A DNA stretch of 64,000 bases. Source: Torymus aiolomorphi. Lineage: Eukaryota > Arthropoda > Insecta > Hymenoptera > Torymidae. Below are positions 24,239-35,400 of this stretch, piece by piece. A model generated the notes under the pieces. The model saw nothing but the letters and a program-made list of their open reading frames with translations, was not told where the DNA came from and ran no database searches. Positions within the stretch are counted from its first letter, which is position 1, and each line of letters starts with the position of its first letter. A program made the position numbers and the translations under genes. Where the stretch lies: contig CM070874.1 in the NCBI GenBank assembly GCA_036365515.1, positions 169,567,297 through 169,631,296 on the forward strand, given 5' to 3'.

Positions 24239-26191
24239 AAGAGAGAGAACATATAGGTATGTGTATATTTACATCGAGGTTTTTGTTGGACGGTTGGCAG
24301 AGCAAAATAATCTTTCATTGGAAGAAAAAAACAATCGAGTTTTGTGCGTATAATGAAAAATGTTAGGTTATGTTTTGTTATCAAACTTGACAGTATATGA
24401 TATAAGAGCAGATGTTTTTAATTGCATTTCCTAGATGAGATAATATTTTTGTTTAGTGCATCAAAGTGTATTTAAATTAAGGAATTCATTGATAATGCTA
24501 AAGTAGAGACTAGTGGGAATATTAAGGATTGATTATTTAACTGTCATCAGAGTAGTTTTTAATTTTGTGCTCTGTCAGTTTCATTTTTTTCGTAGTAGGA
24601 TTTTTTCATTATTATAGGTAGGATATGACCGACATATGTTTATTAATACTCTGTTCTGAGTTTTTGTTTCTGCAAGGGCAGTTTGGGTTGTTCGACATAT
24701 TCTTTCTGTAAAGACTGGGTGTTAATGAGTAGTGGTTTACTTTAATACTGTTACTGATGAGTATATAATAAATTCAAAAATTTTTATTATGAATCATTTG
24801 GTAGTATTGGCTTTGTGAAAAATGGAGAAATAAGTTTTATTTGATATGTATTTCTTGTAAGAGGTATTTTATTATGCTGCAAGAATCTGTTACGATTGAG
24901 ATTTTTTTAATATGAAGTGGATGGCCTAAATAGCCATATATATGTGGATTGGGTCTATTGTGTGAATAAAAACACTGGCGTACATTTAAAACATGAATAT
25001 GCCATTTGAGTTTGGCTAGTGCATATCTAAACCTGAATTTTCCAGGGGATTGATTGAGATCCACCCGTGAGCATTACTGCAAGTTTATAATAGCTTCTTA
25101 TCAAACAATTCAGAGTTTCCTGGAACACTTTCATTTTTTATAATCTCATTCCAAATGGACAATCTATTTTTAGTTTGTATATAAGAGTTTTGTAATTGTC
25201 ATATGGTAGGGGATTCATTGAAATCATTGATTTCATTGAAATAGTTGTATAATTTGAGTATAAGTAAAAACTTTGTTCTTATGTTAATATTCAAAAATTT
25301 ATATCTTTAAGCGGGCCAGCCTGAGTTAAAACCTGATAATATAGATTTGAATATAATTAATCCAGTAATTATTTCTTCAAATCTAAATAAAAAAAATAAC
25401 TTTTTAACTCAAAAACATACATAAAAAACAACATTTTAGCACCTCACTGGCTCCTATACTTTGATTTATAAGTGTGTAATATAACTACTGGATTGAAGTA
25501 TCAACTTTTGTATATCATCTCATGTCTCACAGCGCTGCTCTAGAACGCTTTGAACAAAATGAATGAGAGAGTGGATAAAATCTTTTTTTTGTATATTTAT
25601 ACAAAATGAACAGAGCAGATTTTTGAAAAATTTTAATTGTTTTATTAATATACATCTTTGAATAATTTTTTAATGATTTTTTAATGATTTTGAAAATTTT
25701 CTTACATATTTCTATACATAAAAATTAATTAGGTGTCTATTTTCAAAATCTGCTGCGTTGATTTTGTGTAAATATATATATAAACAAGATTTTCCCCACT
25801 CTCTCATTCATTTTGGTCAAAGTATTCCAGAGCAGCTTTTTTTTTAATATTGTTCAGAAGACCTGATTTATAGTTACCAAAAGGATTTATTTCAATGAGT
25901 CAGGTGCACATTATAGCATTATGCTATTGTAAAGGGATCTTGTACTTCTTTGTTTGGGTTAGCTGTGGTTGAATTTTGGAGACAGTGATTGTTATAATCT
26001 ACTAGCGTTAATTGGCGCACTACGCACGCCTATGTTCGTCTTTTTTTAGTGAAAATTTAATATTTAATTGTTCGATAAAACGATAGTTTTTGAATAGGAT
26101 TTTTATATTAAGGGTATTACCTACACTGTCAGAAAACTTGCGCATATATTAGGATATATGGATTCCAAAAATTTATGACCATTTTTGGCAC
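23761..26191. other. 5' flank of the transposase-like gene within the large element
   Basis: AT-rich apart from a GC-rich patch at 23860-24055 with a poly-G run of about 13 (24041-24053), just upstream of the inferred minus-strand ATG and so a candidate promoter area. A (GA)n tract spans 24190-24249. A 75-codon minus-strand frame at 25064-24837 is unrecognised and not called. A MITE-like palindrome sits at 25534-25836. Confidence 0.4.
25534..25836. repeat. 303-bp MITE-like palindrome
   Basis: Inverted arms of about 95 bp: left begins 'gctgctctagaacgctttga' and right ends 'agtattccagagcagc'. Both contain 'aatgaatgagagagtgg' in opposite orientation. No clear target duplication; no coding content. 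Confidence 0.75.
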
Positions 26192-26592
26192 ATTTATATT
26201 TATATAGCAAAAGAAATCGGAAACAGATTTTCCAAACTCTACAGCGGTTCTCAACTAAAACGTCTATCAAAAAACAAACCGCGAGTTGGCACTTTTCTTA
26301 GCGCTCCGCCGAGATGGTACTTTTCTTAGCGAAATAACGAGATGGTACTTTTCTTAGCGAAATAACGGGATCGTACTTTTCTTACCGAAATAACGAGATG
26401 GTACTTTTCTTACCGAAATAACGAGATGGTACTTTTCTTACCGAAATAACGAGATGGTACTTTTCTTACCGAAATAACGAGATGGTACTTTTCTTACCGA
26501 AATAACGAGATGGTACTTTTCTTATCGAAATAACGAGATGGTACTTTTCTTACCGAAATAACGAGATGGTACTTTTCTCCTCCCAGCCGACG
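26192..26592 (-). repeat. Right inverted end with eleven 28-bp repeats
   Basis: The reverse complement of 12921-13320, with the same eleven units and the same variant order, including the 'cgggatcgtac' unit at about 26364-26375. The inner unique part ends in 'tttatatttatatag' at about 26192. Confidence 0.9.
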
Positions 26593-26841
26593 AGACGCAA
26601 TCGCGAGGAGTTCGCACGCCCAAGTTGCATTAAAAAGGCACAGCACTAAGATAATCAAAGAAAAAATTGTAATCAATAATATAATAATAAACGTTACAAT
26701 GATTTGCTTAAAATCTATCACCAAAACCTCTAGAGAATTATAAGCAGACACACATGACAGATTTCAGAACCAACAATCAAACATAGCACGCTTGTGACAA
26801 ACGAGTCATAACCTGAGACTAACTAAGCAACACGCGTATTA

Positions 26842-26924
<83 letters not shown>

Positions 26925-27133
26925 AGTATGTGGGTGAACCGGTTTTGGAGAGGTATAGTTTTTTTCTTCAGAGTTGCTATAGGTCCTTGACTAAAGAAAT
27001 AATGGACCGTGGGGTTATAGACTCTAGAAAATGGCCGAAAACTCTCCATAACCGGTCATATATACCTTTTCCAGTTTGAAGAGGCTCTTCAAAACCGATA
27101 TATAATATCTAGAAAAACTCTCCAAAACCGATA

Positions 27134-27206
<73 letters not shown>
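26593..27206. other. Between the large element and the Helitron-like element; microsatellites
   Basis: 26593-26840 continues the sequence interrupted by the 13.7-kb element and shows no recognisable gene. 26841-26924 is (TA)n(TG)n(TA)n. 26925-27138 holds 'gactaaagaaataatggac' and 'aaaccggt'-type words of the dispersed repeat seen near 32.0 kb. 27139-27206 is (TA)n, into which the Helitron-like element abuts. Confidence 0.6.
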
Positions 27207-27207
<1 letters not shown>

Positions 27208-27479
27208 TAGGGGGGCTTCGCCCCCTGCTCGCTCCGCTCGCCAACCCCCATTATTAGAGATAAATATTAATAATAATGAATGAGGATAATCTTCTATTAC
27301 ATAATATCATGAAACACTTATTTTTTCATTTAAAATTTATGTAATGTTTTTTAAAAACATTATTCTTAACATTTATTAATTTTTAAAATACTAAGTATAT
27401 TATATTTAACAAAATAATGCAGAATATATATGTAGTTCATTACGTCAGCTCTGATTTTATTTGTAACTTATTGATTATA

Positions 27480-30400
27480 AAATCCAGTAATATTTCAATT
27501 TTTGGCCGGCATTTTATATTTACAAAATCTGAGATCAGATTCTAATCAGCGAATTCTGAAATTCACTATATACAATTTTTAACAAACTCGAGTAAAATTA
27601 CAATTTTTGTTAGTCATCTTAGGTCCACCAGTTTGAATTAAAATTTTCAGCAAAATCCAATAATATTTCAATATGTGCCCGACATCTTAGATCCGCCATT
27701 TTGAATTCTGAGATTCGTAATCTACAAATCCCCTACATAAAATTATTAGCAAAATCCAGTATTATTTAAATATTTTGCAGCCATTTTCAATTTTTAAAAT
27801 CTGAGTTCAGATTCGTAATAATCGAATCCAGAAATCCCGTATATACAATTTTCAGCAAAATCCAGTAATATTTCAATATGTAACAGCCATTATCGATTGG
27901 CAATTTGGAATTCTGAAAATCTGAGTTCAGATTCTTAATCATCCAATCTAGAAATCCCGTACATACAATTTTCAGCAAAATCCATCAATATTTGAATATT
28001 TGTCCTCCATCTTCGATCCGCCATTTTGAATTCTGAAAATCTGAGTTCAGATTCGTAATCAGCGAATATATAAACTTCCTATATACAATTTTTAGCAAAA
28101 GCCAGTATAGTTTAAATATTTTTCCGCCATTTTGAATCTTTAAAATCTGAGTTCAGATCCGTCATAATCGAATCCAGAAATCCCGTATACGGAAAGAAGA
28201 ATTCACAGCTGTAGCCCGTAACGCGCGAGAAAAAAATGGCGTGCCATATAGCATCGCCGTATGTAGTGACATATGCGTCTATGACTGTGACTGTGGTCAT
28301 TTCGATGAACGGTGCTCGCGTGACACGGCTGTAGGCCGTGACTATTACTGAGTTCAAGCTTTAACGCGCACGGCGGCAAGCGTGAGTGGCACGTCTGAGG
28401 ACTGCGGCAGTCACCCCATATAGCATTGCCTAGAGACCATCGTTGACATGCCTGAATTTCGCGCCGTCACACGGTGGCAGAGATGGTACCCGCGTACTCT
28501 GTTATAACTCACGGCCTATAGGTCTGAATGCTTCTTTCCGTGTATATACAATTTTCAGCAAAATTCAGTAATATTTCAATACGTGGCAGACATTTCGTTC
28601 AGCCATTTTGAATTTTCAATATCTGAGTTCAGATTCGTAATCAGCTAATTCGGAAACCCCATACATACAATTTTTTTGCAAAATCCAATATTATTTCAAT
28701 ATTTTACTGCCATATTGAATTTTTTAAATCTGAGTTCATATTCAAAATCAGCGAATCCAGAAATTCAGTATATTCAATTTTTAGCAAAACAGAAAAGTTC
28801 AATTTTTGGCCGCCATCTTGGGTATGCCATTTTGAAGTTTCATAATCTGAATTCTGATTCATCATCATGCGAATCCAGAAATTTTCCATATGCAATTATA
28901 AAATTCAGCAATATTTCAATATTTGGCAGCCATTTTGAATTGGCAAAATATGAGTTCAGATTCGTAATCAGCGAATCCAGATAGGTTCCCTATATACAAT
29001 TTTCAGCGAAATCCAGTGATATTTGAATATTTCGCCCCCATCTTCGATGCGCCATTTTGATTTCTGAAAATCTGAGTTCGAATTCATAATCAGTGAATCA
29101 AAATACCCAACATACAATTTTCAGCAAAATCCAGTAATATTTCAATTTTTGGCAGCCATTTTGTATTTACAAAATCTGATTTCAGATTGCTAATCAGCGA
29201 ATCCGGAAACCCATAATATACAATTTTTAGGAAGTTCCGGTAAAATTTCAATTTTTGGCCGTCATCTTGGGTCTTCTATTTTGAATTTTCAAAATCTGAG
29301 TTCAGATTCATAATCAGAGGATCCAGATACGCCTATATACAATTTTCAGCAAAATCCAATAATATTTGAATATTTGGCCTCCATCTTCGATCAGCCATTT
29401 TGAATTCTGAAAATCTGAGTTCAGATTCATAATCAGCGAATATAGAAAACTCCTATATACAATTTTTAGCAAAAGCAAGTGTAATTTAAATATTTTGCCG
29501 CCATTTTGAATTTTTAAAATCTTAGTTCAGATCCGTCATAATCGAATTCAGAAATCCCGTATATACAATTTTCAGCAAAATCTAGTAATATTTCCATTTT
29601 TGGAAGCCATCTTGGGTCCTCTATTTTGAATTTTCAAAATATGAGTTACGATTCCTAATTGCCGAATCCGGAAAGCAACTGTAGACAATTTTTAGCAAAC
29701 TCGAGTAAAATTTCAATTTTTGTTAGTCATCTTGGGTCCACCAGACTGAATTTTCAAAACATATGTTCTGATTCATAATCAGCGAAACCAAAGATTCGGT
29801 ATATACATTTTCAGCAAAATCCAATAATATTTCAATATTTGACCACCATCTTCGAATCCGCTATTTGGAATTCTGAAAATCTGAGTTCAGATTTGTAATC
29901 AGCGCATCCAGAAATCCCTTTTATACAATTTTCAGCAAATCCAGTAGTATTTGAACATTTTGCCTCCACCTTCGATCAGCCATTTTGAATTCTGAAAATC
30001 TGAGTTGTGATTCGTAATCGGCGAATCCACATAGCCCTTACATACAATTTTCAGCAAATTCCAGTAGTTTTTGAATATTTTGCCTCCATCTTCGATCAGC
30101 CATTTTGAATTCTGAAAATATGAGTTGTGATTCGTAATAAGCGAATCCACATACCCCGTAGATACAATTATCAGCAAAATCCAGTAGTTTTTGAATATTT
30201 CGCCTCCATCTTCGTTCAGCCATTTTGAATTCTGAAAATCTGATTTGCGATTCGTAATCAGGGAATCCAAATACCCGTTATATACAATTTTCAGCAAAAT
30301 CCAGTAATAATTCAATTTTTGGCATCCATCTTGTGTCCTCTATTTTCAATTTTCAAAATCTGAGTTACGATTCCTAATTGGCGAAACCGGAACCCACTCT

Positions 30401-31490
30401 ATACGATTTTTAGCAAAATCAATTAAAATTTAAATTTTTGTTAGAGATCTTGGGTCCACCAGTCTGAATTTTCACAATATATGTTCAGATTCGTAATCAG
30501 CGAAACCAAAAATTCCGTATATACAATTTTCAGCAAAATCCAACAATATTTCAATATTTGACCACCATTTTCGAATCCGCCATTTTGAATTTTCAAAATC
30601 TGAGTTCAGATTCGTAATCAGCGAATCCAGAAATCCCTTTTATACAATTTCCAGCAAATTCCAGTAGTTTTTGAATATTTTGCCTGCATCTTCGATCAGT
30701 CATTTTGAATTCTGAAAATCTGAGTTGTGATTCGTAATCAGCGAATCCACATACCCCTTATATACAATTTTGAGAAAATTCCAGTAGTTTTTGAATATTT
30801 CGCCTCCATCTTCGATCAGCCATTTTGATTTCTGAAAATCTGATATGGGATTCGTAATCAGCGAATCCAGATACCCCTTATATACAATTTACAGCAAAAT
30901 CCAGTAGTTTTAGAATATTTCGCCTCCATCTTCGATCAGTCATTTTGAATTCTGAAAATCAGAGTTGGGATTCGTAATCTGCGAATCCACATATTTCTTA
31001 TATACAATTTTCAGCAAAATCGAGTAAAATTTCAATTTTTATTAGCGATCTTGCGTCCACCAGTCTGAATTATCACAATATATGTTCAGATTCCTAATCA
31101 GCGAAACTAAAAATCTCGTATTAAGGTAATACAAATTTCAGCAAAATCTAATAATATTTCAATATTTGACCACCATCTTTGAATCGGCCATTTTGAATGT
31201 TCTTAATCTGAGTTCAGATTTGTAATAAGCGACTCCAAAAACTCCTTATATACAATTTTCAACAAAATACAGTAATATTTCAATATGTGGCCGACATCTT
31301 CGATCCGCCATTTTGAATTCTGAAAATCTGAGTTGAGATTCGTAATCTAGAAATCCCCTAAATACAATTATTAGCAAAATCCAGTATTATTTAAATATTT
31401 TTCCGCCATTTTCAATTTTTAAAATCTAAGTTCAGATTCCTAATCAGCGAATCTCGATACCCCCTATATACAATTTTCAGCAACATATCT
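27480..31490. repeat. Satellite array, ~120-bp monomer, roughly 30 copies
   Basis: Landmarks such as 'ttcagcaaaatccagtaata', 'ccgccattttgaattctg' and 'gaaaatctgagttcagattc' recur about every 115-122 bp (for example 27851, 27971, 28091). Monomers vary in the 'gccgccat' segment. Each carries two small inverted repeats, AATCTGA-gt-TCAGATT and GATTCG-taatcag-CGAATC. The array is interrupted by a MITE at 28189-28541. Confidence 0.9.
28189..28541. mobile_element. 353-bp MITE inserted in the satellite (TSD GTAT)
   Basis: The ends ACGGAAAGAAG and CTTCTTTCCGT are inverted. GTAT lies on both sides (28185-28188 and 28542-28545), and removing the insert plus one GTAT restores a normal 'cccgtatatacaattt' monomer junction. 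The internal sequence is GC-richer than the satellite ('gcccgtaacgcgcg'). No coding sequence. A 4-bp duplication. Confidence 0.85.
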
Positions 31491-32308
31491 ATAAGAGATT
31501 AGTTGTAGTGGGGTAGGTGGAGGGCTATGTGGAGGGGAGTGAGGGTGGAAGGGAGTGGAGGGGCAGACGCCCTTCAAAATAACGTAAAATTTGAAAGAAT
31601 TTAACGGTAAAAAGTGGAGGGGTGGTGGAGGGGAGTGGAGGGGGTTGGAGGGGGGTGGAGGGGGTAGGTACCCATTTTTGCCCTTACAATTATATAATAT
31701 AGGAAGATATATATATTATACATTTCCCGAAAGGGGTTTATAAAGCCCGATTTTTCATATATAGGGGTTTATCGAGCCCGATTTTGATTATGCAGCCCGG
31801 GCTTCATAATATTTCTAAATATAGGGGCTTATGCGGCCCGACCTAGAGTCTATAACCCCAGGGTCCATTATTTCTTTAGTCACTTGTCATGGGGAACTCT
31901 GGGCTGTAGGTACTAATACAGTCTTCAGCTACATAAACCCCGATAAGTGTATATATTATATATATACATATATATACATTACGGAAACCGGTACTTTTGA
32001 GGATCTATAGTTTCTTTCTCCAGAGTTCGTATATGCTTGACTAAAGAAATAACTCCCTCTCTGCGTTGAAGGTATTAATATAAATCCTCAAAAGTACCGT
32101 GTCATACCGAAGGAATTTTGAGGATGTCCTCAAAAGTCCGAAAAATCCTGAAAGTATCGAATCCGTGCTGACATAGATCCTCAAAAGCTGCATTTGATAT
32201 ATATATATATAATATACACACTTATCGGGGTTTATGTAGCCCCCAAGACTGTATATTAGTACCTACAGCCCAGCGTTCCGTATGGCAAGTGACTAAAGAA
32301 ATAATGGA

Positions 32309-32539
32309 TTGCAGTCATCTGTGAGTGAGACAATGGGGCTTTCTACTTTTGACAATGTAGTTGTTATACTACTAAATAATTTAATTATTTGGTTGACATG
32401 TTGTTGAGATTAGTTTTTTCCCTGATGAGGCTGACAACAAGGATCAGCGAAACGTTGGAATATAGAATGTGAAGTGTTGTATTTTTTTTTTGTTTATTTT
32501 TGAAGGGTTGACCCTCCCTATCGTCCAATTATTATATGT
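32309..32539 (+). mobile_element. Penelope-like 3' fragment with 13-bp target duplication
   Basis: A 231-bp insert bounded by the direct repeat AAGAAATAATGGA (32296-32308 and 32540-32552). A 13-bp duplication points to target-primed reverse transcription. The insert contains a hammerhead-like core (32422-32453), a feature known from Penelope-like elements, and a T-rich run at 32482-32498. It splits the inverted-repeat block. Confidence 0.65.
32422..32453 (+). ncRNA. Hammerhead ribozyme core motif
   Basis: CTGATGAG (32422-32429) is followed by a stem II of GCTGA/TCAGC closing a nine-base loop, then GAAAC (32449-32453). These are the conserved elements of the hammerhead catalytic core. Stem III and the cleavage triplet could not be defined, so activity is uncertain. 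Confidence 0.55.
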
Positions 32540-32710
32540 AAGAAATAATGGACCCTGGGGTTATAGACTCTAGGTCGGGCCGCATAAACCCCTATATTTA
32601 GAAATATTATGAAGCCCGGGCTGCATAATCCAAATCGGGCTCGATAAACCCCTATATATAAAAAAAGGACTTTATAAACCCCTTTAGAGAAATGTATAAT
32701 ATATATATAT

Positions 32711-33240
32711 AAACTAAACTGCACAAGGTCGGAAAACTACTTGCAAAGGAAAGGTGTAGCCGGGGGCTGCCATTACGCAGACTGTACGACAGGCACCGTC
32801 GCTAACGCATAGCGACGTATAACTGATACACAGCTCGTCGATGCCCACGCGTTGCGTCATATGTTATGCGGCAGCTAATAGAAATCACATCAATTACGAT
32901 AAAAAGTATTAAAGTTTGTTACTTTGCACAATGTTCGAAATTAATTAATATTCAAACCGAAAAAAAAAAATAATAATGAGTTGAAAATAGGTTTTATGCA
33001 TAAAATTTAATAAATTAGATTTTAATTGAAAAATACTTTGTATATCATTTTTATTATAAAAAATTATAGTACTTCATTCTATAATTGGCTGTCAGGCCAT
33101 AGTACATTGGAGGACAAGAAAGAAACAAAGGAATAAATGAATAAGACAAGTTGAAACATAAGAATAAAATGAACATTTATATATCGTTATATTATACATA
33201 GTAATAAAAATATACATTGGCATGTACTATACACAAGAAG
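32711..33240. other. AT-rich sequence downstream of an orphan minus-strand ORF
   Basis: No gene. On the minus strand this would be the 3' flank of the ORF ending at 33246. An AATAAA on that strand near 33045-33060 could serve as its polyadenylation signal. A GC-richer patch at 32745-32870 is unexplained. Confidence 0.4.
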
Positions 33241-33245
33241 GTAAA

Positions 33246-33680
33246 CTATAATATGCTCGCAAAGTCTAACCCATCATCCACTGATGGTCCACACAACTCG
33301 CGCACACAAAACGTGCGCCCCTGCTCCTCGTCTTCCTGGGGTAGTCCATAAGTGAGGTATAAGTAGATGGCATAGGCCCTCTCCAGCTCGACCAGATCCT
33401 CCTGATCCTGACTCGCATACTCGGGTTGGCGCCAGTCGTTGCAGAGCCTTAGGGCCTGACGATCCCGATGTCGCTGAAAGAAAGGCTCAGCTACCCGCAG
33501 TACAACATCCTGGAACCTGCAGTGAGTCGCGAGGATGGAAATCGCAAGATCAGCCGCTACACGCCCCCGGGTATAATAACCGGGGATAACGAACCTCACG
33601 CAGGTCTTGGTCACGGCGGGCTGGGACGAACAATCGCTACAGGATAGACCTCTGATGCGAGTCGAAAGGACCAGGGATCA
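33246..33680 (-). CDS. Unrecognised ORF, about 140 codons, GC-rich
   Basis: A minus-strand frame open from about 33677 (after a TGA) to a stop at 33246. No ATG opens it in this span; a GTG lies at 33614. It encodes 'CVRFVIPGYYTRGRV', two Arg/Asp-rich stretches and an acidic 'LPQEDEEQG' segment, ending 'GLDFASIL'. Codon use is GC-rich against an AT-rich downstream region, and no internal stop occurs, so it may be genuine coding DNA, perhaps the last exon of a spliced or retroelement gene. I do not recognise the family. It is antisense to, and just upstream of, the env relic. Confidence 0.35.
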
Positions 33681-33859
33681 ACGCTTGTCGTGCGCTTGTC
33701 AACAAGCGATGGCCCACCCGTTAAAGAAGCCGCGGCAAACGGTACGGCATCCTGCACAGATGTTGAAGAGCCACGCAGGCAGCAGACAGTAAAACCACTG
33801 CATACGTTATGGTGGAGGCGATTTCCATTTGTGCGAAAAAAAACAGAGAACACTGTAAT

Positions 33860-35400
33860 GAGCGGGTAAGGCAGTCAGAGCAAAACTGCTCGTGCTCTAA
33901 TGGATGAGCCTACGAAATCTTCATCATCCGATCAGAAGAGCTGGTGCAGCAGATGGAAAATGAGAGTGGTAGAGTCCGTCAGAAAGGAGAAGAATGCAAC
34001 CACAGCCGTCTCGGAAGCGAGAATACCAAAACAAGTAAACATTACGAGCTACGAGTAGCGCACGATCCGATTACCAGCAGGGCGCGTTCAGTTAGCTCAG
34101 CGTCCAAACACGATGTCACGGTCGTTCAGATGAGACGGTAATTCAAACGATACGGCAGTACGGGGAGGTAATCGGTTGCTAGCAACCTGGCGGAGGCTAG
34201 GGCCATTACAGTGGCCCACCTAAGCGATACTCCACTAACGCGGATTTTGGAGACAAAGACGAGATATCAAGGACAAAAATGCGGTAATAAAGAATGACAG
34301 GTCTGATCGTAGGTTCGTCGTCGGCCTCGAGAATAAGGAGGCAATTGTAAGGACCATCAAGGAAAATGCAGGAGTGCTAGTAGAGAAACTTAATCCACTG
34401 ACTGTGTCCCGTACCTTTTAGATGATAATTCAGCAAATCAACCTAAGGCCCTTGACAGAGCAAGGAGCAGAATTGCTATAAAACTGGAAGGCATTGGCCC
34501 AATCCCCGCAGGGAACTTCACACGCTGCTAGAAAGTATCGTCAAGCAGATCGATAATTGCAATCGTAATATGGTAAGAACACTAAGGCTAATGGAGAAAC
34601 CCGTGCGAGTAGCCCATAGACGGATACACAGCGCATGGTTCTCCGCGGTAGGAAAAACCAGCAAGTTCCTATTTGGCACCCTGGACGAAGACACCGAAAA
34701 AGATATTATATAAAGGACCTGATTGCACGAAACGACGCGAAGATAGTCAAACTATTAAAACTATTGGTCAACCAGATGGAGATCGTATACAAGGAATTCA
34801 GATTATTGCACGATAAAACAGATGCCCCTGAGAAGAGTTGCAAACGCTAAAAATGAACGGAGAAAAGAGAAAATGGCGGCCGCCTTCAGGGAAGCCATGT
34901 ACATTCTAGAAGAGCAGATGCTGTGACATGAGGTAGATATACAGATACTGACAGACGCCGTCCAGTTCGCAGCTCAGAGTGCTATTTTATCCACAGTTCG
35001 CCAATCCGGGACAACTACAGGAGACCGCGGAGCTAGTATAAAAATTAGTGTCGATGCCGCGCTCCCAAATCATGCGAAAACGGAAACTTGGCTGACCTAG
35101 TAAAGATCGCCGACATCTAAATAATACTTTACGACATTCGATTAATCTATCACATCAAGATACCCTTATCGGATACAGTCAGTACAATCTATATAAGGCG
35201 TCACCATGGCCGATGCCCCAATCTACGATAAACGGATCGACAGTCTACGCATACATGTGGCCCAACTCGCCATTTTTTGCGCTAAGACAGTCGAACGTCG
35301 CGTATATCACAATTTGACCAGAGGCATTATCTAGATGTAAACACGGGGTCGAAATACTGAGCCAGAGCAAATGATAAACGAGCATACTTTCTTCGAAGTT
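33860..35400 (+). pseudogene. Errantivirus-type env relic
   Basis: A plus-strand, GC-moderate segment with many stops. Around 34610-34700 a stretch with 'WFSAVGKTSKFLFGTLDED' resembles the region after the cleavage site in gypsy/errantivirus envelope proteins, followed by 'LLKLLVNQMEIVYKEF' (helical, 34745-34800). Later pieces (34870-35020) fit the same protein. The N-terminal part (33940-34600) is poorly recognisable. It is heavily broken and cannot encode a working protein. It may be the displaced 3' part of the gypsy provirus at 6.4-12.9 kb (inference from class and strand). Confidence 0.55.

Larger units (their letters stand above)
12921..26592 (-). mobile_element. 13.7-kb DNA transposon with repeat-built inverted ends and a multi-exon gene
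   Basis: Long inverted ends (12921-13320 and 26192-26592, about 400 bp each) enclose 13,672 bp. The outermost bases are CGTCGGCTGGGAGGAG on both sides, and the element is flanked by the 4-bp direct repeat AGAC (12917-12920 and 26593-26596). Each end holds eleven 28-bp repeats. Inside is one minus-strand gene with GT-AG introns (13458-23760) encoding a transposase-like protein, plus a younger nested transposon in its last intron (16225-19765). The two ends agree in repeat number and in the position of variant repeats, arguing for recent mobility or homogenisation. I could not assign a named superfamily. Repeat-built ends recall Foldback/Rehavkus-type MULEs, but the 4-bp duplication and the protein differ. 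Confidence 0.85.
27207..31707 (-). mobile_element. Helitron-like element filled with satellite monomers
   Basis: On the minus strand the left boundary reads hairpin GGGGGC-GAA-GCCCCC directly followed by CTAG and a host T (plus-strand 27206-27225), matching the Helitron 3' rule of hairpin, CTRR, T. At the other end the minus strand reads host A, then TCTTCCTATATT (31707 downward), matching a 5' TC terminus. Inside are a G-rich block (31505-31680) and about 4 kb of ~120-bp monomers. No Rep/helicase is encoded, so it is nonautonomous. The 5' end is less certain because TC is a weak signature. Confidence 0.55.
31718..32710. repeat. Large inverted-repeat block of the 'ggggtttataaagcccg' family
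   Basis: 31718-31962 reads 'ggggtttataaagcccgat', 'ttatgcagcccgggcttcat', 'attatttctttagtcacttg' and 'cataaaccccgataagtgt'. 32219-32308 plus 32540-32710 carries the same phrases in reverse order and orientation, interrupted by a Penelope-like fragment. The centre (31975-32200) has another pair built around 'actaaagaaataa' and 'cctcaaaagtaccg'. The copy at 1320-1530 belongs to the same family. Confidence 0.75.

Noticed and set aside
24837..25064. 75-codon minus-strand ORF as a second gene of the large element
   Set aside because: No motif, no splice support and AT-biased composition; length is within chance expectation.
12921..26592. Polinton/Maverick identity for the 13.7-kb element
   Set aside because: Size and long inverted ends fit, but there is no DNA polymerase B, integrase, ATPase or capsid gene, and the duplication is 4 bp rather than 6.
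12921..26592. Rehavkus/Foldback MULE identity for the 13.7-kb element
   Set aside because: Repeat-built ends fit, but the flanking duplication is AGAC (4 bp) rather than 9 bp and the encoded motifs are not MULE-like.
26494..26751. Minus-strand ORF with a hydrophobic segment
   Set aside because: The hydrophobic part is AT-rich sequence outside the transposon and the rest is translation of the 28-bp repeats, so the frame crosses a transposon boundary.
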